In this document: piece after piece, positions 1-9,200 of the stretch
Layout: each line of letters starts with the position of its first letter
How positions within the stretch are numbered: position 1 is the first letter of the stretch
DNA from: Winogradskyella sp.
GTDB lineage: Bacteria; Bacteroidota; Bacteroidia; Flavobacteriales; Flavobacteriaceae
NCBI RefSeq assembly: GCF_013213835.1
Contig: NZ_JABSSU010000007.1
Coordinates: 124,001-188,000, forward strand
DNA length: 64,000 bases
Direction of reading: 5' to 3'
Notes under the pieces: model-generated
What the model saw: the letters and a program-made list of their open reading frames with translations, nothing else
Database searches by the model: none
Told to the model about the DNA's origin: nothing
Position numbers and translations under genes: made by a program

Positions 1-729
1 TACATCGACACCAATTATAATATCCATTCCTTTTTCTCTCAACAACTCAACTGGAAAATTGTTTGTTACGCCACCATCAATTAATATTCTATCATCAATA
101 ACAACTGGTTGAAATAGCGAAGGTAATGCACCGCTTGCAGTAACAGCCTCTGCTAAACTACCTTCATCCATAACTAAAGATTCGCCCGATTCAATATCAG
201 TTGCAATACAAAAAAACGGAATTGGAAGATTATTAAAATCCTTGACTTCATTAACATGAAGCATCATTTGATACAATAAATTATAAACGTTTTGTCCTCT
301 AGAAAGTGCCGATGGTAAATTAATTTCAAAATTTTCAAAAGGTAAACTTACTGCGTACTTATAGGAGTTCTCTCGTTCATAAAATGGTTTAGTTGCTCTA
401 GTGAATTCGTCATTAATTAACTCGTTAAAATCTGTCTTATTAAAAAGTGCTTCTAATTGTTTACCAGAATACCCAGAAGCATAAAGCGACCCTATTATAG
501 CTCCCATACTAGTACCAGCAATATAGTCGATTTTAATATCAAGACTATCAATGACTTTTAATACTCCAATATGAGCAAATCCTTTTGCTCCACCACCACT
601 TAGCACCAAACCAACTTTGGGCTCTTTTTGCTCTTGAGCATTTATAGTATTGAAACTTACACATAGAATGACTACCAAAAGCACCCTAAGAAAGCACTTA
701 ATATTTTGATTTGATTGATTAGTTTTCAA
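1..729 (-). CDS. Patatin-like phospholipase, 3' end outside the window
   Basis: This is the N-terminal 243 codons of a patatin-family serine hydrolase, expected to cleave acyl esters of phospholipids. A signal peptide or membrane anchor spans about residues 13-32 and ends near NAQ. The patatin core follows: oxyanion loop GGGAKG (45-50), nucleophile elbow GTSMG with Ser74, and the DGG motif carrying the dyad partner Asp218. No in-frame ATG exists near the start, so I chose TTG at 729, only 4 bases after the uvrC stop; the two are probably co-transcribed. The reading frame is still open at position 1. In this phylum such secreted patatins are often followed by POTRA and BamA-like barrel domains, but that part is not visible, so the domain fusion is inference. 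The catalytic assignment is secure; substrate and location are not. Confidence 0.9.
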   Translation of the reverse strand, partial: MKTNQSNQNIKCFLRVLLVVILCVSFNTINAQEQKEPKVGLVLSGGGAKGFAHIGVLKVIDSLDIKIDYIAGTSMGAIIGSLYASGYSGKQLEALFNKTDFNELINDEFTRATKPFYERENSYKYAVSLPFENFEINLPSALSRGQNVYNLLYQMMLHVNEVKDFNNLPIPFFCIATDIESGESLVMDEGSLAEAVTASGALPSLFQPVVIDDRILIDGGVTNNFPVELLREKGMDIIIGVDV

Positions 730-733
730 AAGA

Positions 734-2527
734 TTATTCTTTATGATAGTAATTATAAATTTTACTCGCTCTAGACACTCCAACAACAGCTTCAAGCTCA
801 TCCAATTTGGCATTTGCAATACGCTTAACGGTTTTAAATTGTTTCATTAAATCGATAATCGTTTGCTCACCTACTCCAGATATATTTTCTAGTTCTGTGG
901 TAAGTGCACCTTTACTTCTTCTGTTTCTATGATGCTCTATACCAAAACGATGGGCTTCATTACGCAATTGCTGTATGATTTTTAGTGTCTCACTTTTTTT
1001 GTCTAAATATAAAGGAATTGGATCATCTGGATAGAATAATTCTTCTAAACGTTTTGCTATACCAATAATTGCAATGGTACCTCTCAACCCTAACACTTCT
1101 AAACTCTTTAAAGCTGAAGATAATTGACCTTTTCCTCCATCTATTATTATGAGTTGTGGTAATGGTTGGTCTTCTTCAAGCAGACGTTTATAACGTCTAA
1201 AAACCACTTCTTCCATTGAAGCAAAATCATCTGGACCTTCAACTGTTTTTATATTAAAATGTCTATAATCTTTCTTACTTGGTTTTCCGTTTTTAAATAC
1301 TACACAAGCGGCAACAGGATTTGTTCCTTGAATATTTGAATTATCAAAACACTCAATATGCCTTGGCTCTACCGAAAGCCTTAAATCTGCTTTCATCTGC
1401 GCCATTATTCTGTTGGCATGTCTATCTGGATCTACAATTTTTATTTGCTTTAGTTTATCCATTCGATAATACTTTGCATTTCTAATTGATAAGTCCACTA
1501 TGCTCTTTTTATCACCAAGCTTAGGTATAGTCACCTTAATTTGCTCTCCTAAATCTACCTGAAACGGTACATAAATCTCTTTTGAATTTGAATTGAACCG
1601 TTGACGAATTTCAGTAATTGCCAATTCTAAAAGTTCTTTATCTGTTTCTTGAAGCTTCTTCTTTATTTCTAATGTATGAGATCTAATAATTGAACCATAA
1701 CTTAACTGCAAAAAGTTGATATATGCATAGGTCTCATCACTTACTATAGAAAAAACATCCACATTACTAATCTTTGGATTGACAATGGTAGATTTAGATT
1801 GGTAGTTTTCTAAAACTTCTAGTTTCTCTTTTATTTTCTGAGCGTCTTCAAATTGCATTGCTTCAGCATACTGCCTCATTTGGGATCTAAATTGCTGCAA
1901 AGAATCTTTAAAGTTTCCTTTTAATATTTCCCTGATAGCAATCACATTTGCCTGATATGCTTCTTCTGTTTCTCTGCCTTCGCAACCACCTTTACAATTT
2001 CCTAAATGGTATTCTAAACACACCTTATACTTACCAGCTTCAATTTTAGCTTCAGAAAGATCATAATTACAGGTACGTAATTGATATAATCCTTTTATTA
2101 ATCCTAAAAGTGTTTTAACGGTTTTCATGCTGGTATATGGCCCAAAATATTCAGAGCCATCTTTAATCACTCGTCTCGTTGGGAATACTCTAGGAAAACG
2201 TTCTTTTTTAATGCAAATCCAAGGATAAGATTTGTCATCCTTAAGCATTACATTATACTTAGGTTGATACTTCTTAATAAGGTTGTTCTCTAGTAGTAAT
2301 GCATCATTCTCAGTTTCTACAACAATATGTTTTACAGTAGATATATTTTTTACCAATACACGTGTCTTACCATAATCATGATGCTTAGTAAAATAACTAC
2401 TAACACGCTTTTTAATATTCTTAGCTTTCCCTACATATATAAGTTTCTCGTCAGCATCAAAATATTGATAAACGCCGGGTTGATGGGGTAAGGTTTTTAT
2501 CTGTATTTCTAAAGAAGTTTCAGCCAT
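734..2527 (-). CDS. uvrC: UvrABC excinuclease subunit C
   Basis: UvrC makes both incisions around bulky DNA lesions in nucleotide excision repair, acting with UvrB. The 597-residue protein has the expected order: GIY-YIG nuclease near residues 14-90 (LPHQPGVY, then IYVGKAKNIKKRVSSYF), a cysteine cluster (CLEYHLGNCKGGCEG), a UvrB-binding UVR helix pair near 200-235, the RNase H-like nuclease (IECFDNSNIQGTNPVA, IDGGKGQLSSA) and a C-terminal helix-hairpin-helix (LENISGVGEQT). Length is normal for the family. The longest frame begins at TTG 2545, but a -7 promoter element TACTTTTG lies at 2540-2533, inside that extension, so I chose ATG 2527, whose start MAETSLEIQIKTLP also matches family starts. 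The patatin gene follows after 4 bases. Confidence 0.98.
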   Translation of the reverse strand: MAETSLEIQIKTLPHQPGVYQYFDADEKLIYVGKAKNIKKRVSSYFTKHHDYGKTRVLVKNISTVKHIVVETENDALLLENNLIKKYQPKYNVMLKDDKSYPWICIKKERFPRVFPTRRVIKDGSEYFGPYTSMKTVKTLLGLIKGLYQLRTCNYDLSEAKIEAGKYKVCLEYHLGNCKGGCEGRETEEAYQANVIAIREILKGNFKDSLQQFRSQMRQYAEAMQFEDAQKIKEKLEVLENYQSKSTIVNPKISNVDVFSIVSDETYAYINFLQLSYGSIIRSHTLEIKKKLQETDKELLELAITEIRQRFNSNSKEIYVPFQVDLGEQIKVTIPKLGDKKSIVDLSIRNAKYYRMDKLKQIKIVDPDRHANRIMAQMKADLRLSVEPRHIECFDNSNIQGTNPVAACVVFKNGKPSKKDYRHFNIKTVEGPDDFASMEEVVFRRYKRLLEEDQPLPQLIIIDGGKGQLSSALKSLEVLGLRGTIAIIGIAKRLEELFYPDDPIPLYLDKKSETLKIIQQLRNEAHRFGIEHHRNRRSKGALTTELENISGVGEQTIIDLMKQFKTVKRIANAKLDELEAVVGVSRASKIYNYYHKE

Positions 2528-2532
2528 TAAAT

Positions 2533-2540
2533 CAAAAGTA
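2533..2540 (-). promoter_or_regulatory. uvrC -7 promoter element TACTTTTG
   Basis: TACTTTTG on the minus strand fits the Bacteroidota -7 consensus TAnnTTTG exactly. It ends 5 bases before the chosen uvrC ATG, so transcription should begin at or next to the start codon. A near copy (AACTTTTG) sits a few bases upstream and could be the real element. No clear -33 TTTG is visible. Confidence 0.5.
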
Positions 2541-2620
2541 GGCAAAAGTTATAAGTTACCAGTTATGAGTAATTAAAGTTAACAACCAAATGTGCTAAAT
2601 TCAATAAACAAACCTAAAAG

Positions 2621-2651
2621 TTTGAGTAACTTTAAATACTTATTAACTTTA
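2621..2651 (+). promoter_or_regulatory. rimK promoter, TTTG-N19-TAACTTTA
   Basis: TTTG at 2621-2624 is followed after 19 bases by TAACTTTA at 2644-2651, matching the Bacteroidota -33/-7 pair except for the last base. The implied start of transcription near 2657 lies downstream of the longest-frame start at 2592 and upstream of the ATG at 2670, which supports the shorter RimK. Confidence 0.5.
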
Positions 2652-2669
2652 GACACTTTAAGAATTATC

Positions 2670-3545
2670 ATGAATATTGTTATCCTCTCTAGAAACGAAC
2701 ATTTGTACTCTACGAGACGTCTCATTGAAGAAGGTGAAAAAAGAGGTCATGAAATTGAAGTTATAGATCCTTTAAAATGCGATATCATTATAGAGCAAGA
2801 AAAACCTACAATTTTTTATAAGGATCGTTATCTAGATTATGTTGACGCCATTATACCTAGAATTGGAGCGTCGGTGACATTTTTTGGCTGTGCTGTGGTG
2901 AGACAATTTGAAATGATGGGTGTTTTTACAACAGTCACCTCTGATGCCATTATACGAAGTAGAGATAAACTTAGAAGTTTTCAACGTCTTTCTAAGGCCG
3001 GTATTGGTATGCCAAAAACAGTGTTCACCAACTATTCTAGAGATGTTGAGGAAGTATTAGATCATGTTGGTGGCCCACCAGTAATTATAAAATTATTAGA
3101 GGGTACACAAGGATTAGGTGTTGTTTTGGCTGAATCTAAAAACGCCGCGGAATCCGTACTTGAGGCCTTTAACGGATTACAAGCGAGAGCACTTGTACAA
3201 GAATATATTGAAGAAGCAAAAGGTGCAGATTTAAGAGCATTAATTGTAGATGGGCAAGTAGTTGGAGCAATGAAACGACAAGGTAGAGAAGGAGAATTTA
3301 GATCTAATCTTCATCGTGGTGGCACTGCCAATTTAATAAAGCTTACCGAAGCAGAACTTAAGTTAGCTATAAAAGCGGCCAGAGCATTGAAATTGCCTGT
3401 GTGTGGCGTGGATATGTTACAATCTTCAAGAGGTCCATTAATTATGGAAGTGAATTCTACACCAGGGCTTGAAGGTATTGAAGGTGCAACACACAAAAAT
3501 ATTGCTAGAGCAATTATTACGTTTATTGAACGTAATAGAAATTAA
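2670..3545 (+). CDS. rimK: RimK, ribosomal protein S6 glutamate ligase (ATP-grasp)
   Basis: RimK is an ATP-grasp ligase that adds glutamate residues to the C-terminus of ribosomal protein S6. The 291-residue protein starts [18 protein letters not shown], as family members do; the frame opens at 2592 but the first 26 codons carry no family similarity and overlap the promoter, so ATG 2670 was chosen. Visible ATP-grasp features are the nucleotide-binding segment [20 protein letters not shown], the [21 protein letters not shown] strand pair in the middle and the metal-binding [14 protein letters not shown] near the C-terminus. It is divergent from uvrC and followed by an M14-type hydrolase and a folate enzyme on the same strand, which suggests the three are transcribed together. 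The S6 target is family knowledge, not shown here. Confidence 0.95.
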   Translation: MNIVILSRNEHLYSTRRLIEEGEKRGHEIEVIDPLKCDIIIEQEKPTIFYKDRYLDYVDAIIPRIGASVTFFGCAVVRQFEMMGVFTTVTSDAIIRSRDKLRSFQRLSKAGIGMPKTVFTNYSRDVEEVLDHVGGPPVIIKLLEGTQGLGVVLAESKNAAESVLEAFNGLQARALVQEYIEEAKGADLRALIVDGQVVGAMKRQGREGEFRSNLHRGGTANLIKLTEAELKLAIKAARALKLPVCGVDMLQSSRGPLIMEVNSTPGLEGIEGATHKNIARAIITFIERNRN

Positions 3546-3550
3546 AAAAA

Positions 3551-3601
3551 TGAAAATCCTGCTTTCGTAAGAAATGAAAAAGATTCCCATTTTCATGGGA
3601 A
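3551..3601. repeat. Degenerate REP-like double hairpin
   Basis: Two adjacent imperfect hairpins, CCTGCTTTCGTAAG and TTCCCAT-TTTC-ATGGGAA (3584-3590 with 3595-3601), are separated by AAATGAAAAAGA. The arrangement matches the common bacterial REP type in which hairpins are linked by a GAATGA-like stretch. The second hairpin ends directly at the ATG of the next gene and could affect its translation. Confidence 0.5.
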
Positions 3602-4576
3602 ATGAATATGAGTGAAAAAGAAGTTTTAGACATATTAGGAAAAAAAGTTGGGCTTGGTGAAAGTGCAAAGGTAAGTTTTAACGTTGCCAAATTACATACT
3701 CAAAATACTATAGATGTCCCAGTAATTATTGAGCGTTCTAAAAAACCAGGTCCTACTGTATTAATTACAGCTGGTATTCATGGTGATGAAGTTAATGGTG
3801 TTGAAATTGTTCGTCAAATTATTGCTAAAGGTATTAATAAACCAAGCAAGGGAACTATTATATGTATCCCAGTAATTAATGTATTTGGGTTTATACATAT
3901 GGACAGAGAATTCCCTGACGGTAGAGATCTCAATCGTGTTTTCCCTGGAAGTGCGAAAGGCTCTTTAGCCAGCCAAGTTGCTCATAAACTTATGACAGAA
4001 ATTGTACCTCATGTAGATTTAATTCTAGATTTTCATACTGGTGGTGCAGACCGATTTAATGCAGCTCAAATACGGATCTCTAAAGACGATATTATTTTAG
4101 ATGAGCTTGCTCAAGTATTTGGTGCACCAATCATTTATTATTCCAAAAATGTACATAAATCCTTTAGAAGTACATGTCACAAATTAGGAATTCCGATGCT
4201 GCTATTTGAAGGTGGAAAGTCTTTTCATATTGACAATACAGTTACTAATACTGGTGTAAATGGTACTAAACGCATTCTATCTCATTTAGAAATGCTCAAT
4301 AAAAAATTTAAAGCCTCAGCACCAAAGAATAGCGGTATTAAAATTAACGACAGTAAATGGATTAGAGCTAAACATTCAGGAATGTTCAAAACCAGTGTTT
4401 CGGCCAATACAATCGTAAACAAAGGTGATGTCTTAGGCCATATTACTGATCCCTATGGTAGCTTTAATTATTTTGTAAAAGCACCAAACGATGGCTGTGT
4501 TTTTAATGTAAATGAATCACCCATCATCTATCAAGGTGATGCTATTTTTCATATTTCCACAAAACTAGAATCGTGA
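3602..4576 (+). CDS. Succinylglutamate desuccinylase/aspartoacylase-family metallohydrolase
   Basis: This 324-residue protein belongs to the M14-type zinc hydrolases of the succinylglutamate desuccinylase/aspartoacylase group, which cleave amide bonds of N-acyl amino acids or terminal peptide bonds. The zinc-binding segment ITAGIHGDEVNGVEIV (about residues 57-72) supplies the first His and Glu, and ILDFHTGG near 141-148 supplies the second His; a C-terminal beta domain carries KGDVLGHITDPYG and closes with GDAIFHIST. Start ATG 3602 was chosen, with ATG 3608 as an alternative. It lies 56 bases after rimK and overlaps the next gene by 4 bases. Its place next to a glutamate ligase makes peptide deglutamylation a reasonable guess, but substrate cannot be read from sequence. 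Arginine catabolism genes that would support a true AstE are absent nearby. Confidence 0.85.
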   Translation: MNMSEKEVLDILGKKVGLGESAKVSFNVAKLHTQNTIDVPVIIERSKKPGPTVLITAGIHGDEVNGVEIVRQIIAKGINKPSKGTIICIPVINVFGFIHMDREFPDGRDLNRVFPGSAKGSLASQVAHKLMTEIVPHVDLILDFHTGGADRFNAAQIRISKDDIILDELAQVFGAPIIYYSKNVHKSFRSTCHKLGIPMLLFEGGKSFHIDNTVTNTGVNGTKRILSHLEMLNKKFKASAPKNSGIKINDSKWIRAKHSGMFKTSVSANTIVNKGDVLGHITDPYGSFNYFVKAPNDGCVFNVNESPIIYQGDAIFHISTKLES

Positions 4577-5142
4577 CAAAACCAGAACTTAGAAAAAAAT
4601 ATAAAACGCTTCGAGAAGAATTATCAATAAACCAAATAGAAGATTTTAGTCTCGACATAGCAAATCAACTATTAAAGCTAGATATTTGGAATGAATCGTT
4701 CTATCATATTTTTTTGACTATTCAAGAACAAAAAGAGATTAATACCGAATACATTTTAAACATACTAGCCGGTAAGGATAAAAATATCGTCATTTCAAAA
4801 AGTAATTTTGAAGATTATAGCATGATTCATTATCTGCTGACAGATAATACGAGGATACAAAAGAATAGCTATAATATTCCTGAACCAGTAGATGGAATCA
4901 CCATTGAATCAAAACAACTCGAAGTCGTATTTGTTCCGCTTTTAGCCTTTGATGAAAACGGAAACAGAATCGGTTATGGGAAAGGGTTTTATGACCGTTT
5001 TCTAAATGATTGCAAATGTGAAACCATTAAAATCGGATTATCTTTTTTTGAAGCCGAACAAAAATCTTTTGAAGCTGCCGATAATGATGTTAGATTGGAT
5101 TATTGTGTGACTCCAAATCAGGTGTATTCTTTTCAGGATTAG
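4573..5142 (+). CDS. 5-formyltetrahydrofolate cyclo-ligase
   Basis: The enzyme (MTHFS, YgfA/Fau family) converts 5-formyl-THF to 5,10-methenyl-THF using ATP, returning the stored folate to the active one-carbon pool. The 189-residue length is typical. N-terminal KPELRKKYKTLREELS matches the family start, PLLAFDENGNRIGYGKGFYDRFL holds the phosphate-binding GYGKGFYDR signature near residues 136-144, and KIGLSFFEAE follows. Translation starts at GTG 4573, which overlaps the stop of the preceding gene in GTGA, a sign of translational coupling. The last 53 bases overlap the 3' end of lspA on the other strand, so the two transcripts are convergent. Confidence 0.93.
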   Translation: MTKPELRKKYKTLREELSINQIEDFSLDIANQLLKLDIWNESFYHIFLTIQEQKEINTEYILNILAGKDKNIVISKSNFEDYSMIHYLLTDNTRIQKNSYNIPEPVDGITIESKQLEVVFVPLLAFDENGNRIGYGKGFYDRFLNDCKCETIKIGLSFFEAEQKSFEAADNDVRLDYCVTPNQVYSFQD

Positions 5143-5761
5143 TTTCTTTAAATGCCTTTTTATTAAACACCAATAAAATCCCGATACCTGTACTTATAGC
5201 AACATCGGCAACGTTAAAAACAGGATCAAAAAAGGAAAAAAAGCTTCCACCAACAAATGGTAACCATTCAGGCAACACTCCTTGCCAAATAGGAAAATGC
5301 AACATATCCACAACGTTACCATAAAACACGTTGGCATAACCACCATCTTCAGATAAAAATGAAGCAACTTGCATAGTACTATCACTAAATAAAATGCCGT
5401 AGAACACAGAATCTAATATATTACCTAAGGCACCAGCAAATATTATTGCAATTGCAAAAGCTAGTGTTTGAGATTTTTGTTTCTTAACAACATCAGCCAA
5501 CCAAAAACCAATGCATGTTACTGCAACAATTCTAAAAAGCGTTAGAATCAGTTTAGCAGATTTGTCTGATATAAATGTAAAAAAGTCACTCAGCTTGGCA
5601 CCCCAAGCCATACCATCATTTTCTACAAAAGCAATCTGAAACCAAGAAAAAACAACCACTGGTTTATCTATTAAAGAAAAATGTGTCTTTATGTAGATTT
5701 TACTCACTTGATCAATAAGTAAAATAAAAAAAATAAGGGTCAATACTTTTTTAGATGACAT
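5090..5761 (-). CDS. lspA: Lipoprotein signal peptidase (signal peptidase II)
   Basis: LspA is the inner-membrane aspartyl protease that removes signal peptides from diacylglyceryl-modified prolipoproteins. The 223-residue protein has an N-terminal membrane helix with IDQVSKIYIK, the family segment VENDGMAWG, and the two catalytic Asp boxes GNILDSVFYG and FNVADVAIS, between several hydrophobic helices. It is longer than the roughly 165-residue enterobacterial enzyme because of a loop between the two boxes (near DSTMQVASFLSEDGG), as is usual in this phylum. The start is ATG 5761. A hairpin at 5801-5826 separates it from the DksA-like gene upstream, so it likely has its own promoter. Substrates in this window would include the lipoproteins at 21862 and 25445. 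Confidence 0.96.
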   Translation of the reverse strand: MSSKKVLTLIFFILLIDQVSKIYIKTHFSLIDKPVVVFSWFQIAFVENDGMAWGAKLSDFFTFISDKSAKLILTLFRIVAVTCIGFWLADVVKKQKSQTLAFAIAIIFAGALGNILDSVFYGILFSDSTMQVASFLSEDGGYANVFYGNVVDMLHFPIWQGVLPEWLPFVGGSFFSFFDPVFNVADVAISTGIGILLVFNKKAFKETNPEKNTPDLESHNNPI

Positions 5762-5793
5762 CTAAATTACTGGTATTACAAAAACATAAACTA

Positions 5794-5826
5794 TAAAAAT
5801 AGCCCTGAAATAAATATTCCAGGGCT
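5794..5826 (-). terminator. Terminator after the ileS/dksA-like transcript
   Basis: AGCCCTG (5801-5807) pairs with CAGGGCT (5820-5826); on the minus strand the hairpin is followed by ATTTTTATAG. It lies between the DksA-like gene and lspA and fits an intrinsic terminator for the former. Confidence 0.65.
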
Positions 5827-5886
5827 CAATATATTTAAAATATTGTCTTAAGCTCAATAATTAAATACTGCTTTAACAGTAATTTA

Positions 5887-6270
5887 TTACTTCTGCATGT
5901 TTTTGGCTTCAATACTTAAGGTTGCGTGAGGTACAAGTTTTAATCTTTCAGGATTTATTAATTTTCCTGTAACTCTACAAACACCATATGTTTTGTTCTC
6001 TATTCTAATGATGGCATTCTTTAAGTCGCGAATAAATTTTTCTTGACGAATAGCCAGTGCTGAGTTTGCTTCTTTACTCATAGTTGCACTACCTTCTTCA
6101 AAAGCCTTAAACGTTGGTGACGTATCATCAGTACCATTGTTATGGTCATTCATGTAAGCACTCTTTATTAATTCTAAATCATGCTCTGCGTGTTCAATTT
6201 TTTCCTGAATTAACACTCTAAATTCTTCTAATTCCTTATCAGAATATCTGTTTGTTGTTTCTGCTGACAT
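5887..6270 (-). CDS. DksA/TraR-family protein with degenerate zinc finger
   Basis: This 127-residue protein resembles DksA/TraR factors, which reach into the RNA polymerase secondary channel through a coiled-coil tip. A long helical region (about residues 8-85) is followed by the diagnostic YGVCRVTGKLINPERLKLVPHAT, the position of the DksA zinc finger and the RL-x-VP signature. Only one of the four zinc-ligand cysteines (in GVC) is present, so zinc binding is unlikely; this degenerate form is common in Bacteroidota. The gene starts at ATG 6270, 5 bases after the ileS stop, so the two are co-transcribed. A hairpin terminator lies downstream. Whether it acts on RNA polymerase like DksA is inference. 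Confidence 0.85.
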   Translation of the reverse strand: MSAETTNRYSDKELEEFRVLIQEKIEHAEHDLELIKSAYMNDHNNGTDDTSPTFKAFEEGSATMSKEANSALAIRQEKFIRDLKNAIIRIENKTYGVCRVTGKLINPERLKLVPHATLSIEAKNMQK

Positions 6271-6275
6271 ATCTT

Positions 6276-9200
6276 CTAATGTTTTTGTATGAATAGCTTG
6301 GTATTTACTTCATCGAAAGCAATATCTATACCATTACTAACTTCATCTATTAATTCTAACTTATCTGTTAATGTTTCGGATTTAATATAATCCTTATTGG
6401 AAGCTATAGCTGCTGCAACGAGCGCATCATTTTGTAGTTGTACTTCAATTCGGTCTGTTACTTCATAACCAGATTCTTTTCGTAGGTTTTGAATACGATT
6501 TACGAGCTCACGAGCAATTCCCTCCTTACGTAAATCATCAGTTATAGTAACATCTAGTGCAACCGTTATGAGGCCTTCACTTGCAACTAACCATCCTTCT
6601 ATATCTTGCGACGATATTTCTACATCGTCGATTCCTAAAGTAATATTTTTTCCGTTAATGTCAATAGCAATTTCGCCATTTTGTTCAATTTTTTGGATAT
6701 CATCAGCTGAAAACTGATTAACTGCACCAGCAATAGCTTTCATGTCCTTACCAAACTTTGGCCCTAACACCTTAAAATTCGGCTTTATTTGCTTAATTAA
6801 AATGTCTGAAGCATCCTCTAACAACTCTATTTCCTTAACATTAACTTCATGCTTAATTAAATTAGAAACTGCTTCAATTTCTTCTTTTTGCTCAGCAGAA
6901 TTAATTGGTATCATTATTTTCTGCAATGGCTGACGCACTTTAATCTTCTCTTTAGCTCTTAACGATAAAACTAACGACGCTATTGTTTGAGCACTTTCCA
7001 TTTTTCGTTCTAAAGACTTATCTATAAAACTTTCATCATACTCAGGAAACTCAGCTAAATGGACACTTTCAAAAACTTCTTTACCAGTTACAGATGATAA
7101 ATCTAAATACAATCTATCCGTGAAGAATGGCGCAATTGGGGCACCAAGCTTAGCTAAAGTCAACATACATGTGTATAGTGTTTGATATGCTGAAATTTTA
7201 TCGGTTTGGTAATCACCTTTCCAGAAACGTCTTCTACTTAATCTTACATACCAGTTACTTAAGAAATCTTGTGTGAAGTTTGAAATTTCTCTTGCTGCCT
7301 TTGTTGGCTCATATTCTGCGTAATACGCATCAACTTTTTTGATAAGTGTATGTAATTCTGAAAGAATCCAACGGTCTAATTCTGGACGTTCTTCTAATGG
7401 AATTTTTGCTTCAGAATATTTAAATCCATCAAGATTTGTATATAAACTGAAGAATGAATAGGTGTTATACAATGTTCCAAAGAATTTACGTTTCACCTCT
7501 TCTACACCATCAATATCAAACTTTAAGTTATCCCAAGGATTGGCATTACTAATCATGTACCAACGTGTAGCGTCTGCACCGTGATTTGCTAAAGTTTCAA
7601 ATGGGTCAACAGCATTGCCAAGACGTTTCGACATTTTTTGTCCGTTCTTATCTAGAACTAACCCGTTTGATACTACATTTTTATAAGCTACAGAATCGAA
7701 TACCATAGCACCAATAGCGTGCAATGTATAGAACCAACCACGAGTTTGGTCAACACCTTCAGCAATGAAATCTGCTGGATAAGATTCGTTATTATCAATG
7801 AGTTCCTTATTCTCAAATGGGTAATGCCATTGTGCATAAGGCATAGAACCAGAATCGAACCATACATCAATTAAATCGCTTTCGCGCTTCATTGGTTGAC
7901 CAGAATCTGAAACCAGAACAATCTTGTCAACCACATTTTTATGAAGGTCTATCTTATCATAGTTGGCTTCAGACATGTTACCAACTTCAAAATCTGCGAA
8001 GATATCGGCTTCCAAAACCCCAGCTTCAACAGCGCGTTGCATTTCGGCTTTTAATTCTTCAACAGAACCAATACATTTAGCTTCTTTACCATCTTCTGTT
8101 CTCCAAATTGGCAATGGAATTCCCCAAAAACGTGAACGTGACAAGTTCCAATCGTTGGCATTAGCTAACCAGTTTCCAAAACGACCTTCACCAGTTGATT
8201 TTGGTTTCCAGTTTATGGTTGTATTCAACTCATGCATACGTTCTTTGACATCAGTCACTTTGATGAACCAAGAATCTAATGGATAATATAAAATTGGTTT
8301 GTCAGTTCTCCAACAGTTTGGATAGCTGTGCTTGTATTTTTCTACCTTAAAGGCTTTGTTTTCTATCTTTAGTTTGATAGCGATTTCTACATCAACAGAT
8401 TTCTCCGGTGCTTCGCCATCATCATAGTATTCATTCTTTACATACTTACCAGCAAACTCACCCATTTCTGGTCTAAATCTACCTTGAAGATCAACCAATG
8501 GTACTAAATTGTCATTATCATCTTTAACCAACATTGGTGGCACTTCTGGCGTGGCCTGTTTTGCTACCAAAGCATCATCTGCACCAAACGTTGGTGCTGT
8601 GTGTACAATACCTGTACCATCTTCAGTCGTTACAAAATCACCAGAAATAACTCTAAAGGCATTTTCTGGATTATCGTTTGGTAAAGCATAGTCTAACAAT
8701 TGCTCATACTTTATACCAACTAAATCTGCACCTTTGAATTCCTTAACTACATAAAAAGGAATCTTTTTGTCTTCAGATTTATATTCTAATAATGCTGGTT
8801 TATCTTCAACTTCAAAATATTTTCCCGAGAATTGTTTTCCAATCAACGGCTTGGCCAATACCACATTCATTGGCTCAAATGTGTATTGGTTATATGTTTC
8901 AACTAACACATAATCAATCTTTGGCCCTACAGTTAGTGCTGTGTTACTAGGCAATGTCCAAGGTGTTGTCGTCCAAGCAAGGAAATAAACTGTGCCTTCA
9001 TTTTTGAGAAACTCTGGTAATGTCTCTTCAATAGCTTTAAACTGAGCAACTACTGTTGTGTCAGTGACATCTTGATACGTACCTGGTTGATTTAACTCAT
9101 GCGAACTTAAACCTGTACCTGCTTTTGGTGAATATGGCTGAATGGTATAGCCTTTATATAATAAATCTTTAGTGTAAATCTGCTTTAATAACCACCAAAC

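Noticed and set aside
2592..2669. N-terminal extension of rimK
   Set aside because: The 26 extra codons lack family similarity and overlap the TTTG-N19-TAACTTTA promoter; ATG 2670 gives the usual RimK start.
7892..8286. Plus-strand frames opposite ileS
   Set aside because: They are shadows of a highly conserved synthetase gene and have no promoter or family similarity.
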